Part shown: in pieces, positions 10,624 through 20,115 of the stretch
Numbering within the stretch: the stretch's first letter is position 1
How the letters are laid out: each line of letters starts with the position of its first letter
NCBI GenBank assembly: GCA_032718475.1
Contig: JAUCBJ010000111.1
Location: 52,501 to 79,667, forward strand
Source: Nemertoderma westbladi
Taxonomy: Eukaryota > Xenacoelomorpha > Nemertodermatida > Nemertodermatidae
Length of the DNA stretch: 27,167 bases
Direction: 5' to 3'
Position numbers and translations under genes: made by a program
The notes under the pieces: generated by a model
What the model was told of the DNA's origin: nothing
Seen by the model: the letters and a program-made list of their open reading frames with translations, nothing else
Databases searched by the model: none

Positions 10624-11314
10624 TGTGAATATAACGCAACCAATTTATATGGTTAAATTATCTGCCGCTGAGAAAGAGTTTAACAAACTACATTGCAGAA
10701 ATACATTATTATTAATAGCCATCAACATTACTTATAATATTATAAAAAATCGTTATAATATTAAAATAATTAATTAATAGGTGATGGAAGTATATAGTAC
10801 TGTGCGTAACACATGGCAAGGAACGGTACGGTGTGGCGTCCAACTCCACGAATAGTTAATCTAGTCAACTTAAAATAGTTGGTCATGAAAATATCAATCG
10901 ATATTAAACCAGAAATCTAAACATGTATTTATAATGAATGACCAGAGAGCGCCAGCACATGTATAAGCCTCGGCGCTAACAGGAGGGGATAGATTAGTAC
11001 AAGCCATTCACAATCATTATTGTATTGGGATATGTCCTACAACATTAGGCTACTGTGTGCAATAAATAGCCAGCTGTTGTTGCCGTTCGAAGGACTGGTA
11101 TTAATGCGCAAAATGCCGATTGAATGACCAACAAGATAAAGCGACTTAAACGCTACGGCAATTATGAGTGGAAGTTAATCAAAAGCCAAGGTCTGTACTG
11201 TAGTCTGTACTGTACTGTAGTCTGTACTGTATGTAGTCTGTACGTCTGGAATTAAAATCAATGACTTAATAAAACTAAATCGGATTGGTATGTAAACCCT
11301 TCTTTATACCTCTC
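10624..11314. other. AT-rich non-coding stretch with a GTCTGTACT-type microsatellite
   Basis: The right side of the Smr gene holds its presumed promoter region, with no further coding signal. Around 11188-11245 there is an irregular tandem repeat of CTGTACTGTAGT-like units. Nothing else is supported. Confidence 0.5.
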
Positions 11315-11325
11315 TTATCATAAAA

Positions 11326-11586
11326 GCAGCAGCTTGGTCTAGTGGTGACATTACTGTGCTTCCGATTAGGGAGCCCGGGTTCGATCCCTAGATGGGGCAG
11401 CACTGTTTGGGCACAGTGCTTTAAATGCTGCAGCCTAGCCCAACCCCGGCTTTCATCCTTCAGTGGTCGATAAATGGGAACCAAGGCAACTTGGGAAACA
11501 GAGTGGAAGGGTTTACTGTGGAAGATCACCCATGGTGGTGAACAGGCATTCCTTGGCTTAACGAGCCGAAAAGATTCTCCCATTCA
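11326..11586 (+). mobile_element. Complete tRNA-derived SINE (261 bp) with 11-bp target-site duplication
   Basis: The exact direct repeat TTATCATAAAA flanks the element at 11315-11325 and 11587-11597. The head resembles a tRNA, with an A-box-like TTGGTCTAGTGG (about 11334-11345) and a perfect B-box GGTTCGATCCC (11378-11388). The body contains CCCAACCCCGGCTTTCATCC and the segment GGGAAACAGAGTGGAAGGG to GGTGAACAGGCATTCC. That segment is tandemly repeated in the related copy at 4455-5773. It ends in GGCTTAACGAGCCGAAAAG. It is transcribed by RNA polymerase III, if at all, and depends on a LINE partner. It is not a functional tRNA gene. Confidence 0.9.
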
Positions 11587-11597
11587 TTATCATAAAA

Positions 11598-12000
11598 CCG
11601 GGGTTGGCTGGATTATTCAAAATATGTTGCAATTGCAACCATGCGTCAGTAATTATAGGGATTACACACAAAGTGTAAAATACAAAATAAATACATTTAT
11701 CAACTCTCAACTCTGAAATAAATTACGATAAGAAAAAAATACGAAACTTTTTTCGCATTTTGTATCGTATCTTAGATGATCGGTTCGTATCGTATCGTAT
11801 CCTGTCCTTGCAAGCAAGTTGAGCTTTGAAGGCAATTATTTAAGAATGACATTTTTTCACACATACGAAAAATACTACTCCTCCGCCATTTATTAACTGT
11901 TTTTTTAAATTTTTCTGTATATTAAAGGTATTTTCAGAAGCTTCAATTATTTTAATGAAAAATACGAAAAGACAAGGGTTTTTGTATAATTTTAACAATT
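11598..12000. other. AT-rich non-coding stretch
   Basis: No gene. A short TCGTATCGTATCG pentamer repeat lies at about 11785-11803. The remainder is AT-rich with T-runs and may include the 3' part of the SINE-like element whose head is at 12005-12100. Confidence 0.45.
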
Positions 12001-12004
12001 TTGA

Positions 12005-12100
12005 CATTTTTTTTCCACAAAATTGGCAATTGGCAAAATTGTCGAACCCACGACCTCCGAGGGATGTGGGTGGATTCAATGCAACTACTACACCAAGGTA
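12005..12100 (-). mobile_element. tRNA-like SINE head
   Basis: On the minus strand an A-box-like stretch CCTTGGTGTAGTAG (about 12098-12085) is followed by a B-box-like GTGGGTTCGAC at about 12051-12041. The spacing and order suit a tRNA promoter. It differs in sequence from the SINE at 11326 and would be a second SINE family. The 3' end and any target duplication were not found, so this rests only on the two boxes. Confidence 0.45.
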
Positions 12101-12119
12101 CAAGGTGGTACTTCGAATA

Positions 12120-12487
12120 TATCAGAAAGGCTGAATCTAACCAAAACAATATCACGCATCCAGTACAAGATAGCTTTATTGACATGGCGGGCACTAAATA
12201 ATTTGGAACCGAAATATATTACTGATCTACTGGTACCCAACATCCTTTCATCGCAAACTTGTTACCTTTGGACCCTAATAATACCCCGATTCAACCTAAA
12301 TAAGTATGGTGCCGGATCATTCTCATACGCAGCACCAGTTATTTTTAACAACCTACCGCTGGAACGCAGAATCTGCCCTGACCTTCAGAAGTTCAGATCA
12401 GACCTGAAAACTGAACTATTCACCCATATTATCTCCCATCACATCCCATCACAATATCACCCGCGCTTACTAATAATTTATTTATGA
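12120..12487 (+). pseudogene. C-terminal fragment of a CR1/L2-type non-LTR reverse transcriptase
   Basis: One frame from about 12120 to the stop at 12485-12487 reads like the region beyond the polymerase domain of CR1/L2-type elements. It has RIQYKIALLTWRALNNLEP, then YITDLL, then a FSYAAPVIFNNLPLE block, then FRSDLKTELF. These families end in a conserved helical segment of this type, commonly written as FKxxLKTxLF. The polymerase core is absent and the first 60 or so bases are degenerate, so it is a 5'-truncated relic. The segment is followed by a matching 3' tail at 12488-12580. It is unrelated to the RTE-like families elsewhere in the window. Confidence 0.75.
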
Positions 12488-12580
12488 ATTAGTATCGCTA
12501 TGCATAATTTCAAAGCGCCCTTGAACTTTTTTTGGGAAAGGCGCGATATAAATATATCTTTTATTATTATTATTAATAAA
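12488..12580 (+). repeat. L2-like 3' tail with hairpin and ATT repeats
   Basis: After the stop codon there is AAGCGCCCTTGAACTTTTTT, a loop, then GGCGCGATATAAATATA and a (TTA)n run at about 12560-12578. The GCGCC/GGCGC arms can pair. This arrangement (a GCGC stem, TATAAATA, then ATT repeats) is typical of invertebrate L2-type 3' ends. The 11-mer GAATTAGTATC flanks this segment at 12486-12496 and 12582-12592. Confidence 0.65.
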
Positions 12581-12592
12581 CGAATTAGTATC

Positions 12593-13027
12593 TGTATAGG
12601 TTCTAAGATAGAAATAAACGCTATAAAACACTTAATAAGGAGAAATTAAAAAAAATACAAATTCCTCAGATATAAAATTTCAAAAAACTTCGACTCAAAA
12701 GTGAAATGAAAACCTTGGATTTTGCGCATGAGCGCCCTTACAGCAGAAACTTACAATAGCTACACCCACTATCCACTGTAATTATCCATATCTACATCCA
12801 ATATAACCATGAGCTCCTAACAATGCGATGTGGATTGAAGCAACTTGTGGGAGTTCAACTTCATATTAGAGCTACAGAAATAGAACTTCATTCAATATTA
12901 TTTATTATTGAATAAATAAATTGAGTGGTACTGTACCAATCAATGCTACAATCAATAGTAATATAATGTGCTTTACAACTCGCAAATAACTGTTACAAGT
13001 TCGTGGAACCTTCGCACAGCACGTAAG
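12593..13027. other. AT-rich non-coding stretch
   Basis: I see no gene, array or transposon border in this interval. It ends at the target-site duplication of the next retroelement. Confidence 0.5.
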
Positions 13028-13038
13028 GGGCCGTGCAC

Positions 13039-14918
13039 TAACTAACTAGGATCGGCATGCTGCATTGCAGCTGCATTTTTAAGAATGCTGTGCCGGCTTA
13101 TCGACAAAATTGCACCGCCACAACTCCCTATCACCCATGACATTTGCTAGATCATCCGCATCTTCAAGGCCAGTGTCCTTTAAGATGCGTCTCAAGAAAG
13201 TCATGGGCTGTCCACCATGCTTATTCACTCCATGAGGCCGCCAAAGCACAAGATTATGCACTGGCTGGTCCTGACGGCGAAAGCAATGTCCTGCAAAGCG
13301 GAGGCGATTTTGTTCTAGTGTCAAGCTTGGGGGAACCAATGAGACACCTCCAATGTTATATAGTGTCTGGTTGGAGATGTGTGCATTGTACTTGACACAA
13401 TGAACCCGGCGTAGCATTCTTGTGAATGTGCCATCCAGAGATTTGGTGTCCTCAGCAGTTAGAGCCCAGCATGGACTCCCATAGAGGAGTACTGGAACTA
13501 CTGCTGCTCTAAATATTCAAACCTTAAATTTCCGATTAATTCTCGGTGACTTCCACATCCTGGAAAACCTATTCAAGGCTGTCCATGCCTTTCCCTTACG
13601 TATTCGAAGGTCCTCACCTGACTTCCGGATCCATGATCCCAGGTAACAGAAGTCATCCATATGCTCAAGCATACCATCTTTTGAGCTTATGCTCATCCGA
13701 TCAGAGATTTGCTGAGGACTTTCAAAGTTAACTGTCAAAATTTTGGTCTTTCTGGAGTTAATAAAAAGACCAACACTAGAAGCAGGATGTTCTAATGGGC
13801 TGAGGAGCCGTTGGGCTCCTAGTGATTCTGAGAGTACTCCTAAGTCATCAGCAAAGTCTAGATCAGTTAGTTACTTGGCAGGATTTCCTCGATTTCTGGA
13901 GCCAGTAGGTGGAGTTATCATCACCCCATCATCATTATGATGATCTAAGGACATGCGTAGAACATAGTCAACAACAATTATGAACAAGAATGGTGCAAGT
14001 GTGTCTCCTTGGAGGACGCCCCATAACACTCCAAATGGTTCTGTGTCACCGCCAACAGTAGACACAAATGTTGTCGAACCATCGTATACTGATCTTATTG
14101 CTGCAATAATTTCATCAGGAATCCCATATAATGAAAGTATGCTGAACATACGTGAGCGAGAGACTGAATCAAAGGCCTTGAAGAAGTCAACAAAGATAAC
14201 AGCCAGATGCCTGTCTTTCTTTTTTGATAATTCTTCAATTATCCTTCTAAGTGCCAAAATGGGCTCCATGGTCCCACGACCTTTACGGAACCCATTCTGA
14301 TTTCCACGGAGCAGTCTCTCAATGGGAGCCCTGATACGATTTAATAGAATTCTATTGTATAGCTTTGCAGCAATCGAGATCAATGAGATTCTCCGAAAAG
14401 AACCATAGAGTGTTAGGTTGCCCTTCTTGGGAACTGGCACCAACTTATTTGTTTTCATTTCTTGTGGGACTCTTGTTGTTCGGTACATGTCTACTATGAT
14501 GGGATAGATGAGCTTTAAACACTCAGGTATTTTAAAGACCTCAGGGGGAACACCATCTACTCCACTGGCACGATTGGTCTTAATGCTCTTTGCAGCAGCC
14601 TTCACTTCTGCAAAGGAGATATCGCCAATGGGAATATCTGGTAGTACAGACTCAGACACCTTTACTTCTATAAAGTTATCAGGCAATACCCTGTCATTAT
14701 TGAGGAGCTTTTCAAAGTGGGCTTTCCAACCATTGAGGCGATCGGCTGGTGATTCAGCCTCAACCTTGGTGGTTGGTTGGCTTTTCCGCCCAGTAAGCAA
14801 ATTAATCGATTTCCATGCCTGGGATGATTGCCTGCTGTTGTCAGCATCATTGATGGCATCAACCTGTTGGTTTATTAGCTCCTGTAAATTAACAGAGTAC
14901 TGACTGTGCACAAATGCT
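13039..14918 (-). pseudogene. RTE-like retrotransposon (family II, copy C), two nonsense mutations
   Basis: GGGCCGTGCAC occurs at 13028-13038 and 14919-14929 and is the likely target-site duplication. A single minus-strand frame runs from about 14918 to the stop at 13079. It covers a linker (QAWKSINLLTGRKSQ), the polymerase motifs NGFRKGRG, FVDFFKAFDS, GVLQGDTLAPFLF and FADD, then YLGSWI and the C-terminal GHCFRR region. The endonuclease is missing (5' truncation). Two stops interrupt it. TAA at 13871-13873 replaces the Tyr before LTDLDFADD. TGA at 13517-13519 replaces an Arg CGA. A 3-bp deletion keeps frame. The 3' UTR is about 30 bases with a GCTGCAaTGCAGC hairpin, then CTAGTTAGTTA. It is nearly identical to the intact copy at 25046-26718. 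Confidence 0.9.
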
Positions 14919-14958
14919 GGGCCGTGCACAAATGATGTCACGGTCGAAGGGGTGGGGT

Positions 14959-14979
14959 GGGGGGGGGGGGGGGGGGGGG
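14959..14979 (+). repeat. Homopolymer of 21 G residues
   Basis: An unbroken G run follows GGGGTGGGGT, just outside the 5' end of the retroelement. It can form G-quadruplexes. On the minus strand it would read as polyproline, which accounts for the artificial extension of the neighbouring open frame to 15025. Confidence 0.9.
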
Positions 14980-15150
14980 TGGCGTAGTAGCTATACTTGT
15001 GACTAGTGTTGTTGTCTAATTTCAAATTTGACTAATTTCAGTTACAGTTTCAGTATTCAAAGTTTTGCATTTCAGTTACAGTTTCAGTATTACAAAATTT
15101 AGCATCATTGACGTTTTAAACAGAAGATAATGAAAATTAATTCGGTAATT

Positions 15151-15837
15151 AAAAGGTCATTGACCTTTTAAACTAGAAGATAATGAATGTTAATTCGGGA
15201 AAAGGTCACTGACCTTTTAAACTGAAGATAATGAATGTTAATTCGGTAATTAAAAGGTCATTGACCTTTTAAACTAGAAGATAATGAATGTTAATTCGGT
15301 AATTAAAAGGTCATTGACCTTTTAAATTGAAGATAATTAATGTTAATTCGGTATTTAAAAGGTCATTGACCTTTTAAACTGAAGATCCTGAATGTTAATT
15401 CGGTAATTAAAAGGTCATTGACCTTTCGAACTAGAAGATAATTAATTTTAATTAATTAAAAGGTCATTGACCTTTTAAACTGAAGATAATGAATGTTAAT
15501 TCGGTAATTAAAAGGTCATTGACCTTTTAAACTAGAAAATAATGAATTTTAATTCGGGAAAAGGTCATTGACCTTTTAAACTGAAGATCCTGAATGTTAA
15601 TTCGGCAATTAAAAGGTCATTGACCTTTTAAATTGAAGATAATTAATGTTAATTCGGTATTTAAAAGGTCATTGACCTTTTAAACTGAAGATCCTGAATG
15701 TTAATTCGGCAATTAAAAGGTCATTGACCTTTTAAATTGAAGATAATTAATGTTAATTCGGTATTTAAAAGGTCATTGACCTTTTAAACTGAAGATCCTG
15801 AATGTTAATTCGGCAATTAAAAGGTCATTGACATTTT
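15151..15837. repeat. About 52-bp satellite carrying 14 nuclear-receptor-type inverted repeats
   Basis: The core is the 19-base palindrome AAAAGGTCATTGACCTTTT. I find it starting at 15151, 15200, 15252, 15305, 15357, 15409, 15458, 15510, 15559, 15611, 15663, 15715, 15767 and 15819. Thirteen of the 14 keep an intact AGGTCA-N-TGACCT, and the last has TGACAT. Between cores lie AAACTGAAGATAATGAATG and TTAATTCGGTAATT. From about 15559 the array is dimeric with a 104-bp period (alternating GATCCTG and GATAATT versions). A more degenerate unit is visible near 15103. The array ends 119 bp from exon 2 of the coiled-coil gene, inside its second intron. Confidence 0.95.
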
Positions 15838-15956
15838 AAACTAGAAGATAATGAATGTTAAACCGGTAATATAAACATGTAAATACATTTACATTTAAGA
15901 TACTCTTAGATATATGTACCGGTAATTAATGAGTTTCCATCCCTTATAGAACCCAC

Positions 15957-16082
15957 CTCTCCAACTGGAGTTCCTCCTTCAATGTTCGTTTATCCCTGGA
16001 GTCGCGCGCTGTCATCGTCTTGTTCAGTTCAGTCAACTCCGATTGATATTGCTGCAGTTCCAGGTGGTTGTCTAAAACTAAC
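15957..16082 (-). CDS. Internal exon (exon 2) of a coiled-coil protein gene
   Basis: This 126-bp exon is bounded on the minus strand by acceptor TACTGTTTCAG and donor AG|GTGGGT. Its first base completes the Lys codon left open by exon 1. Its last two bases, AG, are completed to Arg by the first base of the exon at 2843-3005. The 42 residues are strongly helical and charged (LVLDNHLELQQYQSELTEL, then KRTLKEELQLE) and continue the coiled coil begun in exon 1. An alternative acceptor eight bases further in (TTTTAG) would break the phase. No homologous family is recognised. Confidence 0.75.
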
Positions 16083-16429
16083 CTGAAACAGTACCGGTAT
16101 TCGTTATTAATGTGCTGTTTATACTGATACAGTGATAGGATTATAATAATTAATTGACTTCACTAAAAAAATAAAAGATCCCGGTATTCATAATTACGAA
16201 CACAATTTATATAATAGAAATAGCTGAATATTATACGGAAAATAATATAAAAGGTAAACATCAATTAATTCCTACTACAGTACTTTATGCTATATAGGAA
16301 GGTATATACTCACAATTGCTACAAAATGTACAATGTAAGCTTACAGCATAGGTACATATAAATTATATGTACCGTATAGAACTGATAAAAACTAAACAGA
16401 TAAACAACCGATAGAGACTTTCCACTTAC

Positions 16430-16866
16430 TTATATCGCTCCAATTCGCTTTCCAGTTCTGCTATTCGATGTTGATATCGTTCTAAATCTACACCGCATTG
16501 AGAATTATCGCTGTCATCGGAGCCCCTGTCGGTATTACCGGTAGCCGTACCGGTAACACCCGAACAACCACCACCGACACCAATATCTATAAGGTCGCCT
16601 ATTTCCACATGTTTCTCCACTACGCGATTTAGAGTACAGTCAGTAGGTGGACTCCCGGTACCGGTAGTACAAATGGTGTGCTTTACATCCTGAGTTACAC
16701 TTACAATAGATGAAGTGGGGATGGAAGAGGTGGCGCCACAGACAGCTTCAGAGCTACATAGACCGAATTCAACGCGATTTCCGATACCAGAATTTAGATC
16801 GAGGATATCATTTTCTCCATCACATAATTGTCCATTATAAAGGTTTATAGGACGCCATGCAGCCAT
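16430..16866 (-). CDS. First coding exon (exon 1) of a coiled-coil protein gene
   Basis: The ATG at 16866-16864 (MAAWRPINLYNG) is the first Met codon of the frame. The open frame extends a little further upstream but without ATG. The exon ends in TATAA followed by the perfect donor GTAAGT at 16429-16424, leaving two bases of a Lys codon. Residues 1-120 are low-complexity, rich in Gly, Ser, Thr, Cys and Asp, probably disordered. The final 20 or so residues (LERYQHRIAELESELERY) start a coiled coil continued in exons 2 and 3. Upstream, three GCGCGCCA motifs (17114-17175) suggest a promoter. I do not recognise the protein. Scaffold, centrosomal or cytoskeletal roles are common for such architecture, but nothing here decides. 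Confidence 0.7.
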
Positions 16867-18072
16867 GTCCTGATGTCCAAATTTTGATACTCTGATACTA
16901 CAGTACTTCGAACTAGATTCCAGGGATATACTTAACACTTTTTACTGTTTTACGCATTCTAAATTTCAGAAACGGTCAGTTACAGTTAGTTTTCAGTTCT
17001 TGAGAGGTTCCGGTACCGGTAGCGCGGTAGGTACGGTAGTTCAGTATTTAAATTCTAAAGGCTGATAATAAATAAAATACCGTACAGCCTATAATATGGA
17101 ATATTGACAAAAAGCGCGCCACACGGGTTCTGGTTAAACGAAAAGCGCGCCAGCCATGACATTCAATGCGCGCCAACCATTGACCATGAAATTTTGCAAT
17201 TAGCAAAAGGTAAGAGTAAAAGTTCGGCCTATCTGATCATTGTAATCTATCAGTTTATATTGCAGTAGACTACTGTAGGACGAAAGTATTTCAACATTAA
17301 AATTCGAGCGTAGCGGGCCAGGAAATGAGGTAGAATAAAACGTCTGTCCTTATCTGATCTGATCTGACGGCATCTGATCCGATAACCAATCAGGAGAAAG
17401 ATATAGGGGGCCTATAATATTAACCTAACTGTCTGTTAGGTAAATAGCCAATAATAGGGGATCGGATCAGGTTGCCCTGTTACGTATCAGTATCATCATA
17501 TGACATAGCAGTACAGTCAGACAGTACAGGCATACCGGTACCGGTGCGGTAGGCAATGCAGCAAGGCATGTTATTTATTTATTAAAAATGCGATATAGGG
17601 TAGTACTGTAGGATGGCGGGTATGAAAGTTGTGTGATTGCCCCAGCAAAGATGGTCCGACGGCAGAGCCACTAAATGGACGGCGACCGTTCCCATAATGC
17701 TTATTGTTACGGTGTCTGAACGGACAATATCAAGCCAGTGTTGGTTCTTGAAATTTCAAGCCAACTAATAATTGACATATCTTACTGTACTCTGGCGATT
17801 GGCAAGAAGCGGGAGTAGTAATTAAGACTCTGCATTCAAGTACTATTGGGCCGTCATAATACAGCAAGACCAAGATTTATTATTGCCATGCGTCATGTTT
17901 AAGAATGACTTTATCATGACATGGCTAGTGTAGTTTATTATAATTTATTGGTTACTTCCTTATGTACTCGTGTCATACAAGAAGTGGCGGTTTAACCGAA
18001 ATAAAGGATATGGATTCCGCATTCAATTGTATTATCACCGTCATTATACAATTATTAAGGGTTTTTCGCACG
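16867..18072. other. Upstream region of the coiled-coil gene, no further gene
   Basis: There is no coding region. The sequence is rich in ACCGGTA/GGTACCGG words (16550-16670, 16995-17040, 17533-17552), which also recur through exon 1 and its intron. GATCTGATCTGA-type short repeats lie at about 17350-17390. A TCATGTTTAAGAATGACTTTA stretch at about 17890 resembles the repeat that begins at 18073. Confidence 0.45.
17114..17175. promoter_or_regulatory. Three GCGCGCCA motifs, candidate E2F-type promoter cluster
   Basis: GCGCGCCA occurs exactly at 17114-17121, 17145-17152 and 17168-17175. The first two are preceded by AAAA, giving TGGCGCGCTTTT on the gene's strand, which resembles E2F sites (TTTSGCGC class). 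They lie about 250-310 bp upstream of the ATG of exon 1. Regulation by E2F is inferred from motif similarity only. Confidence 0.4.
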
Positions 18073-18365
18073 CCATGTTTAATAATGACTTATCGCAACA
18101 TGTTGCTAAGAATTGAGCTCAGGTTTCTGCGTCGTGTGTATAACGACTTATCATGAAACATCCCACAATTCTTAATAATATTCTAGAATGTTCTAGAACT
18201 GAGATCAAGTTTCATGCACTGTGTATAAAACAGTTTATCATGAAAACATCCCACAGTCCTATTGTTTATGTTATTTTACTCACAATGTTCTAGAACTAAG
18301 TTCAGTTTTCATGCACCGTGTATAAAACGATTTATCAGGAAACATCCCATAGTCCTATTGTTATT
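18073..18365. repeat. About 100-bp degenerate tandem repeat
   Basis: Three related units share GTGTATAAAACAGTTTATCA-like and AAACATCCCACAGTCCTATT-like stretches, each preceded by TTCTAGAAC-type sequence in units two and three. The units begin roughly at 18110, 18190 and 18285. No coding potential is supported. Confidence 0.6.
18180..18199. promoter_or_regulatory. Perfect four-box heat-shock element
   Basis: The sequence ATTCTAGAATGTTCTAGAAC is four contiguous alternating nTTCn/nGAAn pentamers, the canonical binding array of HSF trimers. A partial two-box version, GTTCTAGAAC, occurs in the next repeat unit at about 18283-18292. It is about 1.3 kb upstream of exon 1 of the minus-strand coiled-coil gene. 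Whether it regulates anything is unknown. Confidence 0.55.
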
Positions 18366-18475
18366 CGGAACAGATGTAATCTAAGAATAAATTGCGTTAG
18401 CCTGTCAAGCTTGTTATGCATATTTTTTAAAAATATATGGGGTCAGTGGTTAACGATGTAACATAACCCGTTCCC

Positions 18476-18516
18476 ACGTTTGAGTCTTGAGTGTGATATG
18501 CCGCGCACTCAAACGT
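18476..18516. repeat. Perfect 10-bp inverted repeat downstream of the BEL/Pao frame
   Basis: ACGTTTGAGT (18476-18485) is the exact reverse complement of ACTCAAACGT (18507-18516), with a 21-base loop. It lies just beyond the 3' end of the minus-strand integrase remnant and could be a hairpin in its transcript. Confidence 0.5.
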
Positions 18517-18530
18517 TCCAAAGGAGTTAA

Positions 18531-19655
18531 CTAGTCCATTAAAAAGTATGTTAAGTCTGTTGGCTTGAATTCCTGTTTTCTGTAGATGCCAGATTCTTCG
18601 CGTGCAATTTCTAGCAGGCAGAGGCGGCCAATAGGACGGTTGAGTCTCTGTGGGACAAAGTTTAGTTTGCCCTTTTCCCTCAACACTACGAGGTCCACTG
18701 ATCTTACCAGGCCATCCGCACTGACGTGTGTTTCTACTATGCGCGCTGTCTGCCAATATTTTCGCGGGAGATCAGGATCAACTACTAATACCATGTCCCC
18801 TACTTTGGCGTTTTCTTTCACGGAAAACCATTTATTCCTGAGTTGTATACTGGGAAGGTAAAAGCGCTCGAAGTGGTTCGCAAAGCGGCTTGATAACAGT
18901 TGGGTCATTTTCCATATCTGTCGCAGTAACTCATTGCTGTCCTCGGGAGTCGAGACGGGTAGCAACACTACCTACTTTTTCATCAAGAAATGTGCCGGGG
19001 TGAGGGCTTCCAGAACTTTAGGACTGGTAGAAATGGGCATAAGAGGTCGACTATTCAAGTAGGCCGAGACTTCCTCCAATATAGTACGCAGTATTTCGTC
19101 TGTTAGTTAAGCCTTGCAGGGTAGTATATGATGGAAGGCTACCTTTACACAACGAATTAATCTTTCCTCCCCAGAATCTTTTCTAGTGTCTACCTCCCAC
19201 TCTTGCTAGACCGTCAAACATGACGCTGGAGTATTTGTCGTTTGACTGTGAGGCAGGGTTCTTAAGGTGGTATTCGTAGGTCAGACGTTTTTCCTGCATC
19301 TGGGATAATCCTAATAGCTGTCTGTTGGTATAGTCCACCTCACACTCAGACAACTTACCCTGTGGTATTTTTGTCTTATTACATCAGTAATGTGCATAGC
19401 GCTTTACTATACTAATAGCACAGCAAAGCTTATACCAGTAACTATAATGGTCCATGGCCCTGCTGATAAGCGACGAAAGACCGTTAGTTAAGTCTGGAGT
19501 GGAGAGGGTAATTATTGCCTCACAATCTGAGGTACTGGGTTGGTTTATGCCCTCCTGCACGTGCAACGAAGACATATCAACAGTTTCAAACAGCTTTGTT
19601 TTAGACGCTTCGTTTATAGATTTAGCGATCTCAGTGCCCTTTACACTCTCTTATT
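18531..19655 (-). pseudogene. BEL/Pao LTR-retrotransposon remnant, integrase and C-terminal DUF5641 region
   Basis: Reading from 19655 down, a linker contains HYSYWYKLCCAISIVKRYA, resembling the segment before the BEL/Pao integrase. Then come EERLIRCVKVAF, the hallmark YLNSRPLMPIS, ALTPAHFLM, and a DUF5641-type end with LRNKWF, VGDMVLVVD, RKYWQTARIVE, DGLVRSVDL and RPIGRLCLLE. BEL/Pao integrases insert the element's cDNA, and DUF5641 closes the Pol protein. The frame is broken by stops at 19384-19386, 19206-19208, 19107-19109 and 18972-18974 and by at least one frameshift between 19209 and 19384. Protease, reverse transcriptase and RNase H are not found upstream, and no LTR was recognised. 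It is a dead, partial copy. Confidence 0.85.
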
Positions 19656-19659
19656 TCCT

Positions 19660-20110
19660 CCCACTCTGCTCGCCCCCCACGCTTGGATCTCGCACCCTTC
19701 ACTTTCCTCCCAAACTCTCGCACCTCCTCCCCATGCTCCTCTGATACTCAACCCGGTTTCTTCCCCACTCATCTTTACACTCCTGTGGGTCTCACGCATG
19801 TGTGCACCATGTAAGTGAGTTCCGTCATTGTCTCATCCTCCTGTTTCAGTCAATTAGTCCCCAGTCCCAGTAGCTAATTGGAAAAGGTTATATCTGACTA
19901 TAGTATGTATATTATATTTTTCTTAGGTCTACTTATTGCACTGATTGATTACGTACGTATATGTATTAATTGCACTTATATGAAAGGTGTGGACCTTGAG
20001 TTAATTGTACATTTCAGTCCTCGCGGTGCCTTCCAGGCACATTAACACTACCCGTAACCAGTCCTAGAGTGCTCCTCCCATTCCCTCTGGAAACCATCTC
20101 ATCTCCTTGC
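19660..20110. other. Pyrimidine-rich stretch between the two minus-strand relics
   Basis: The plus strand is rich in CCTCCC/CTCC words (19650-19760), so the minus strand is purine-rich with degenerate GEE/GGG-type codons. I cannot assign a protein. The rest (19880-20010) is AT-rich. This is where the protease and polymerase of a complete LTR element would be expected if the flanking relics belonged together, but the gap is far too short. Confidence 0.4.
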
Positions 20111-20115
20111 CCCTA

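Noticed and set aside
11326-11400. Functional tRNA gene
   Set aside because: A- and B-boxes are present but the arms do not give a convincing cloverleaf, and the unit is part of a 261-bp insertion with target duplication, hence a SINE.
13144-14903. Plus-strand open frames at 13144-13395, 13546-13731, 13980-14300 and 14508-14903
   Set aside because: They are antisense shadows of the minus-strand reverse-transcriptase frame, and equivalent shadows recur opposite the intact copy at 25.0-26.2 kb.
15151-15837. CRISPR-like array (regular palindromic repeats with spacers)
   Set aside because: Spacers are near-identical between units, the context is eukaryotic and there are no cas genes. It is a palindromic satellite.
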